Shown here: in pieces, positions 6,567 through 9,603 of the stretch
How positions within the stretch are numbered: position 1 is the first letter of the stretch
How the letters are laid out: each line of letters opens with the position of its first letter
Assembly: GCA_903928275.1 (NCBI GenBank)
Contig: CAIYQJ010000150.1
Coordinates: 1 to 9,603, forward strand
DNA from: an uncultured Chloroflexota bacterium
GTDB lineage: Bacteria; Chloroflexota; Limnocylindria; Limnocylindrales; CSP1-4
Length of the DNA stretch: 9,603 nt
Direction of reading: 5' to 3'
The notes under the pieces: generated by a model
What the model saw: the letters and a program-made list of their open reading frames with translations, nothing else
The model's database searches: none
Told to the model about the DNA's origin: nothing
Made by a program: the position numbers and the translations under genes

Positions 6567-6630
6567 GGGCCGGCGGGCACGGGTCTGCGGCGGGCCGGCA
6601 GGCACGGGACTGCGGCGGGCCGGCGGGCAC
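6567..6630. repeat. 25-bp GC-rich tandem repeat, about 2.6 copies
   Basis: Units at 6567-6591 and 6592-6616 differ at two positions; a third partial unit covers 6617-6630 before the match ends. Each begins GGGCCGGC(G/A)GGCAC and the full ones end CTGCGGC. The period is not a multiple of three and the tract lies between two genes (6505-6707), so it is non-coding. No gene is visible in that 203-nt gap. It may be a slippage-prone spacer, or part of the 3' end of the dehydrogenase mRNA. Confidence 0.8.
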
Positions 6631-6658
6631 CGCGGTCGCGGCCCGGACCGCCCGGTGA

Positions 6659-6664
6659 TACGCT
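6659..6664 (+). promoter_or_regulatory. Possible -10 element of the ferredoxin--NADP+ reductase gene (TACGCT)
   Basis: TACGCT, within GTGATACGCTC, fits TAnnnT and would start transcription near 6671, leaving a leader of about 37 nt that includes the GAGGA ribosome binding site. No -35 box is clear. Confidence 0.35.
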
Positions 6665-6707
6665 CGGACGGTGGGCCCGGCCCGGGCGACAGCTGCGAGG
6701 ATCCCGC

Positions 6708-7517
6708 ATGACGCACCCGACAGACGACCCGCGCGTCATCGTCCCGTCCGATGAGCGCTACAACGCGACGCTCGTCGAGCGCCACGATGAGACGGACACG
6801 CTCGCCTACTTCAGCGTGCGGTTCGACGGCGAGCCGGTCCCGTTCGAGCCGGGCCAGTACATGACGATCGGCGTCATGGCAGATGGCAAGCTCTGGCAGC
6901 GGCCGTACTCGGTGGCCTCCGCGCCGGTCGAGACGGCGAATGGCTACGAGTTCTACGTGCGGCACGTGCCGATCATCCGCTTCACGACATTGCTCTGGCG
7001 ACTCCAGGTCGGTCACCCGATGCGGATGGCCGGGCCCAAGGGGCGGTTCCTCCTGGAGCCGGCCGACGCGCGCACGCACCTGTTCGTCTCGACGGGCACC
7101 GGCATCGCCCCGTTCATCTCGATGATCCGCGAGACGATGGCCCAACGGAAGCCGCGCAAGACGGTCGTCCTCCACGGCGTCTCGTACGCGGATGAGCTCG
7201 GCTACCGCGACGTCCTCGAGGGCTGGGAGCGCGACGGCGCGTACCCGGTCCGATACGTGCCCACGATCAGCCGCCCGGCCGACCCGCGCAACGCGGAGTG
7301 GACGGGGCGCACGGGGCGCGTCGAGGGCGTGATCGACGACGTCTGCCGCGACCTGGGCCTCCGGCCCGAGCGCACCGTCGTGTACATCTGCGGGAACCCG
7401 GACATGATCCTCAACGTGGAACGGGTCCTCATGGGCCGCGGCTTCCCCGAGTTCCACGTGAAGAAGGAGCTCTACTGGCCGAAGGGCAAGGAGGTCGCCG
7501 CCCCCTCGGGGGGCTGA
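6708..7517 (+). CDS. Ferredoxin--NADP+ reductase-like FAD flavoprotein
   Basis: 269 aa, cytoplasmic. Expected to move electrons between NADP(H) and ferredoxin or flavodoxin through one FAD. Domains: FAD-binding barrel at about 12-118, with GQYMTIG at 49-55 and the FAD motif RPYSVAS at 65-71; NAD(P)-binding domain at about 122-260, with STGTGIAPF at 128-136, YICGNPDMI at 226-234, and a C-terminal ELYWPKG that resembles the aromatic end (xxYW) of bacterial FNRs stacking on the flavin. No iron-sulfur Cys motif is present, so the electron partner must be a separate protein. Start ATG 6708 has GAGG 7 nt upstream. The same frame stays open far upstream, but that part overlaps the dehydrogenase gene and looks like non-coding GC-rich sequence. 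It precedes the nfnAB-like pair by 142 nt, so it may share the redox job but likely has separate control. Confidence 0.87.
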   Translation: MTHPTDDPRVIVPSDERYNATLVERHDETDTLAYFSVRFDGEPVPFEPGQYMTIGVMADGKLWQRPYSVASAPVETANGYEFYVRHVPIIRFTTLLWRLQVGHPMRMAGPKGRFLLEPADARTHLFVSTGTGIAPFISMIRETMAQRKPRKTVVLHGVSYADELGYRDVLEGWERDGAYPVRYVPTISRPADPRNAEWTGRTGRVEGVIDDVCRDLGLRPERTVVYICGNPDMILNVERVLMGRGFPEFHVKKELYWPKGKEVAAPSGG

Positions 7518-7551
7518 TCGATCCGATCGTCCGATCGGTCCGCCAGCGCGC

Positions 7552-7596
7552 GTGACCTTCGGCCCTCGGATACATGCGCATCGACGCATGGGTCAC
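7552..7596. other. Nested inverted repeats upstream of the nfnA-like gene
   Basis: An inner perfect hairpin CATGCG-catcga-CGCATG (7573-7578 with 7585-7590) directly abuts GGTCAC (7591-7596), which is the exact complement of GTGACC at 7552-7557. It lies 35 nt after the preceding stop codon and upstream of the proposed nfnA -10 element. It has no T-run. It could be a transcript-end structure for the FNR gene or a regulator-binding dyad for nfnAB. Confidence 0.4.
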
Positions 7597-7613
7597 TCGG
7601 CGGCCCGCGGCAC

Positions 7614-7619
7614 CATACT
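7614..7619 (+). promoter_or_regulatory. Possible -10 element of nfnAB (CATACT)
   Basis: CATACT differs from TATACT by one base; an overlapping TACTCT at 7616-7621 also fits TAnnnT. Either would give a short leader of about 30 nt before the ATG at 7660, carrying the GGAG ribosome binding site. No convincing -35 box is seen. Confidence 0.35.
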
Positions 7620-7659
7620 CTCTCGGCACCACCATCCCCAGGCACACCACGGAGACCCG

Positions 7660-8577
7660 ATGCACCCTGTCCGCGAGAAGGTCCAGCTCTCGCCGAACGT
7701 CACCCGCCTCGTCGTCGAGGCGCCCCGGATCGCGGAGATCCGGCAGCCCGGCCAGTTCGTCATCGTCCACCTGGGTCCCGGCGCCGAGCGCATCCCGCTC
7801 ACGATCGCCGACGGGGATGCGGTGGCCGGGACGATCACGCTCGTCATCCAGTCGGTCGGCAAGAGCACTGCGGACCTCGTCGCCCTCGAGGTCGGCCAGG
7901 CGATCATCGACATCGCGGGGCCCCTGGGCCGTCCCACCGAGCTCATCGGGTCCGGCCGCGCCGTCTGCGTGGGCGGCGGAGTGGGCACCGCGGTCGTCCA
8001 CCCCATCGCGCAGGGCCTCGCGGCGCGCGGGGTCGCGGTGACGAGCATCATCGGCGGCCGCTCGCGTGAGTGGGTGATCTTCGAAGAGGAGCTTCGCCGG
8101 TATGGCGATGTGGTCGTCTGCACCGATGACGGCAGCTACGGACGCCACGGCTTCGTGACGGACGCGCTGCGTGACCTTCTCGATGCGGGCGGCGTGGACG
8201 AGATCTACGCGGTGGGCCCGGTCCCCATGATGCGGGCCGTGTCGGAGCTCACGCGCCCGTACGGCGTCCCCACGATGGTCTCGCTCAACGCGATCATGGT
8301 GGACGCGACGGGCATGTGCGGCGGCTGCCGCGTGAGCGTGGGCGGCAAGACCGTCTACGCGTGCGTGGAGGGGCCGGAGTTCGACGCCCACAAGGTCGAC
8401 TTCCGGGAGCTCGCGGATCGCCTCACCACGTACCGCAGCTTCGAGCAGGCCGCGCTCGAGCGACAGCAGCAGGTCCACGTGGCGAAGATGGCGGCGCTCG
8501 CGGCCGAGGCGCCCGTGGGCGAGATGGGCGCGGACTTCATGCGCCCGCCGACCGGTCTCCCGGAGGCGTCCCGATGA
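7660..8577 (+). CDS. nfnA: NfnA-like subunit: NAD(H)-binding FAD/[2Fe-2S] subunit of a ferredoxin-NADP+ transhydrogenase
   Basis: 305 aa. In characterised NfnAB enzymes this subunit binds NAD(H) and FAD, and works with NfnB to reduce NADP+ using NADH and reduced ferredoxin together (flavin-based bifurcation). Seen: FAD barrel at about 1-95 with GQFVIVH at 31-37 and the flavin motif RIPLTIAD at 44-51; nucleotide-binding GGGVGTAVVHP at 105-115; AVGPVPMM at 184-191; iron-sulfur motif Asp215-x4-Cys220-x2-Cys223-x11-Cys235, the Asp/Cys3 ligand set of NfnA; then a helical tail. Relatives PyrK (dihydroorotate dehydrogenase) and SudB/HydG share the fold, but the VDATGMCGGC motif and the nfnB-like partner favour NfnA. 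Start ATG 7660 has GGAG 5 nt upstream; the open frame continues upstream without a better start. The stop overlaps the next ATG (ATGA), so the pair is translationally coupled. Confidence 0.88.
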   Translation: MHPVREKVQLSPNVTRLVVEAPRIAEIRQPGQFVIVHLGPGAERIPLTIADGDAVAGTITLVIQSVGKSTADLVALEVGQAIIDIAGPLGRPTELIGSGRAVCVGGGVGTAVVHPIAQGLAARGVAVTSIIGGRSREWVIFEEELRRYGDVVVCTDDGSYGRHGFVTDALRDLLDAGGVDEIYAVGPVPMMRAVSELTRPYGVPTMVSLNAIMVDATGMCGGCRVSVGGKTVYACVEGPEFDAHKVDFRELADRLTTYRSFEQAALERQQQVHVAKMAALAAEAPVGEMGADFMRPPTGLPEASR

Positions 8578-9603
8578 CCGAGCCGCTCGAGCCGACCGTC
8601 CCGTCGGCCCGCGCGGGCGCCCGCCACCACGAGGAGGCCGGCGCTCTTCTCCCCCCGCACGTCCCCGGCGATCCCACCACCGCGAAGCCCACCAACCGCG
8701 AGCGCATGGCGGTCGAGCGGGTGGGCATGCCCGAACGCCCGGCGGAGATCCGCGCCCGCGACTTCGCCGAGGTCAACCTCGGCCTCTCCATGCAGCTCGC
8801 GTTTCTGGAGGCCGATCGGTGCCTCCAGTGCAAGAACCCGACGTGCATGGACGGCTGCCCGGTCCGCGTGGACATCCCGGGCTTCATCGCCCTGCTGCAG
8901 CAGGGCGATGTCCGCGGCGCCGCACGCTCCATGCTCATCGACAACGCCCTCCCATGCGTGACGGGCCGCGTGTGCCCCCAGGAGATCCAGTGCGAGGGCC
9001 GCTGCATCCGCGCCAAGAAGGGCCCGGCCGTCGCCATCGGCGCCCTCGAGCGATTCGTGGCGGACTGGGCGAACAGCCACGAGGGAGCGGTCGTCCTCGA
9101 CGTCCACGAGCCCACCGGCCGCAAGGTCGCGATCATCGGGTCCGGCCCGGCCGGCCTCACGGCCGCGGGAGAGCTCGTGGGCCTCGGCCACGAGGTCACC
9201 ATCTTCGAGGCGTTCCACGCGGCCGGCGGCGTCCTCACCTACGGGATCCCCGAGTTCCGACTTCCCAAGGACATCGTCCAGCAGGAGGTGGACCGGCTCG
9301 TGGCCCGCGGCGTGAAGATCGAGCGGAACGCCATCATCGGCAAGACGTGGACCCTCGGCGAGCTGCGCGAGCGCTTCGATGCAGTCTTCATCGCCGTCGG
9401 CGCGGGGCTGCCGGTCTTCATGGGCGTCCCGGGCGAGAATCTCAAGGGCGTGCTGAGTGCGAACGAGTACCTCACGCGCGTGAACCTCATGGGCGCGTGG
9501 TCCGGCAAGACGGACACGCCGGTCCTCCACGGCCAGCACGTCGCGGTCGTCGGCGGCGGCAACGTGGCGATGGATTCCGTCCGGACGGGGCTCCGGATGG
9601 GCG
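8574..9603 (+). CDS. nfnB: NfnB-like subunit (GltD-family NADP(H)/FAD/[4Fe-4S] oxidoreductase), C-terminus cut by window edge
   Basis: 343 residues visible; relatives are about 460-500 aa, so roughly the last third is missing. In NfnAB this subunit binds NADP(H), the bifurcating FAD and two [4Fe-4S] clusters. Seen: cluster motif Cys83-x2-Cys86-x4-Cys91-x3-Cys95; second Cys set at 128, 134, 140 and 144; FAD motif GSGPAGLTAAGE at 189-200; GGVLTYGIPEFRLPK at 218-232, typical of the GltD family; second dinucleotide motif VVGGGNVAMD at 325-334. The first 40 or so residues are Pro/Ala-rich and lack family similarity that I recognise. The start at 8574 is favoured by GGAGG at 8562-8566 and the ATGA overlap; an internal ATG at residue 45 has no clear ribosome binding site. 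Glutamate synthase small subunit has the same architecture, but no gltB is visible and the nfnA-like partner decides for NfnB. Confidence 0.88.
   Translation, partial: MTEPLEPTVPSARAGARHHEEAGALLPPHVPGDPTTAKPTNRERMAVERVGMPERPAEIRARDFAEVNLGLSMQLAFLEADRCLQCKNPTCMDGCPVRVDIPGFIALLQQGDVRGAARSMLIDNALPCVTGRVCPQEIQCEGRCIRAKKGPAVAIGALERFVADWANSHEGAVVLDVHEPTGRKVAIIGSGPAGLTAAGELVGLGHEVTIFEAFHAAGGVLTYGIPEFRLPKDIVQQEVDRLVARGVKIERNAIIGKTWTLGELRERFDAVFIAVGAGLPVFMGVPGENLKGVLSANEYLTRVNLMGAWSGKTDTPVLHGQHVAVVGGGNVAMDSVRTGLRMG

Noticed and set aside
6567..6630. The 25-bp repeat as a small CRISPR array.
   Set aside because: The units are directly tandem with no unique spacers, there are under three copies, and no cas gene is nearby.
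5196..6707. The long plus-strand frame that runs uninterrupted into the FNR gene, which would make a fusion of about 770 residues.
   Set aside because: The upstream part overlaps the alcohol dehydrogenase in another frame and is Arg/Pro/Gly-rich filler. The FNR begins naturally at 6708 with its own ribosome binding site.
7429..9539. Two long minus-strand frames (7429-8478 and 8355-9539) opposite nfnA and nfnB.
   Set aside because: They show no domain motifs and have shadow-type composition, while the plus-strand frames carry complete cofactor motifs.
8574..9603. Glutamate synthase small subunit (gltD).
   Set aside because: The architecture is shared, but there is no large subunit gene beside it, and the coupled upstream gene is an NfnA-type subunit with the Asp/Cys3 motif.

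Overview
The window is very GC-rich (roughly 70 percent by eye, not computed), with strong G/C preference at third codon positions and long empty antisense ORFs, as expected for such DNA. Gene content and style suggest a high-GC Gram-positive-like bacterium, most likely Chloroflexota (for example the Limnocylindria/Ellin6529 side) or, less likely, Actinomycetota. This placement is inference from protein style; there is no rRNA or other marker to prove it. I see no transposase, integrase, CRISPR array, tRNA or rRNA, and the coding style is uniform across the window.

Left half, all on the minus strand and read right to left: ppdK (pyruvate, phosphate dikinase, 928 aa, complete), a HAD-IB phosphatase-like hydrolase (242 aa), a cis-prenyltransferase of the UppS family (286 aa), and the N-terminal part of a secreted chagasin-like (I42) peptidase inhibitor that runs off the left edge. 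A perfect 14-bp stem-loop lies between ppdK and the HAD gene and swallows the ribosome binding site and first two bases of the HAD start codon.

Right half, all on the plus strand: a zinc-dependent alcohol dehydrogenase (370 aa) divergent from ppdK and apparently leaderless, a short non-coding stretch with a 25-bp GC-rich tandem repeat, a ferredoxin--NADP+ reductase-like flavoprotein (269 aa), then nfnA-like (305 aa) and nfnB-like (343 aa visible, cut by the right edge) genes overlapping by 4 nt.

Functionally, the right side is a redox module: a simple FNR beside both subunits of an NfnAB-type electron-bifurcating transhydrogenase, all of which trade electrons between ferredoxin, NADH and NADPH. 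PPDK on the left interconverts pyruvate and PEP, and the HAD/UppS pair suggests isoprenoid lipid-carrier work. The window is mainly ordinary core metabolism. The most notable points are the FNR plus NfnAB pairing, the RBS-sequestering hairpin, the loop-degenerate chagasin-like protein, and several promoter and leader structures.
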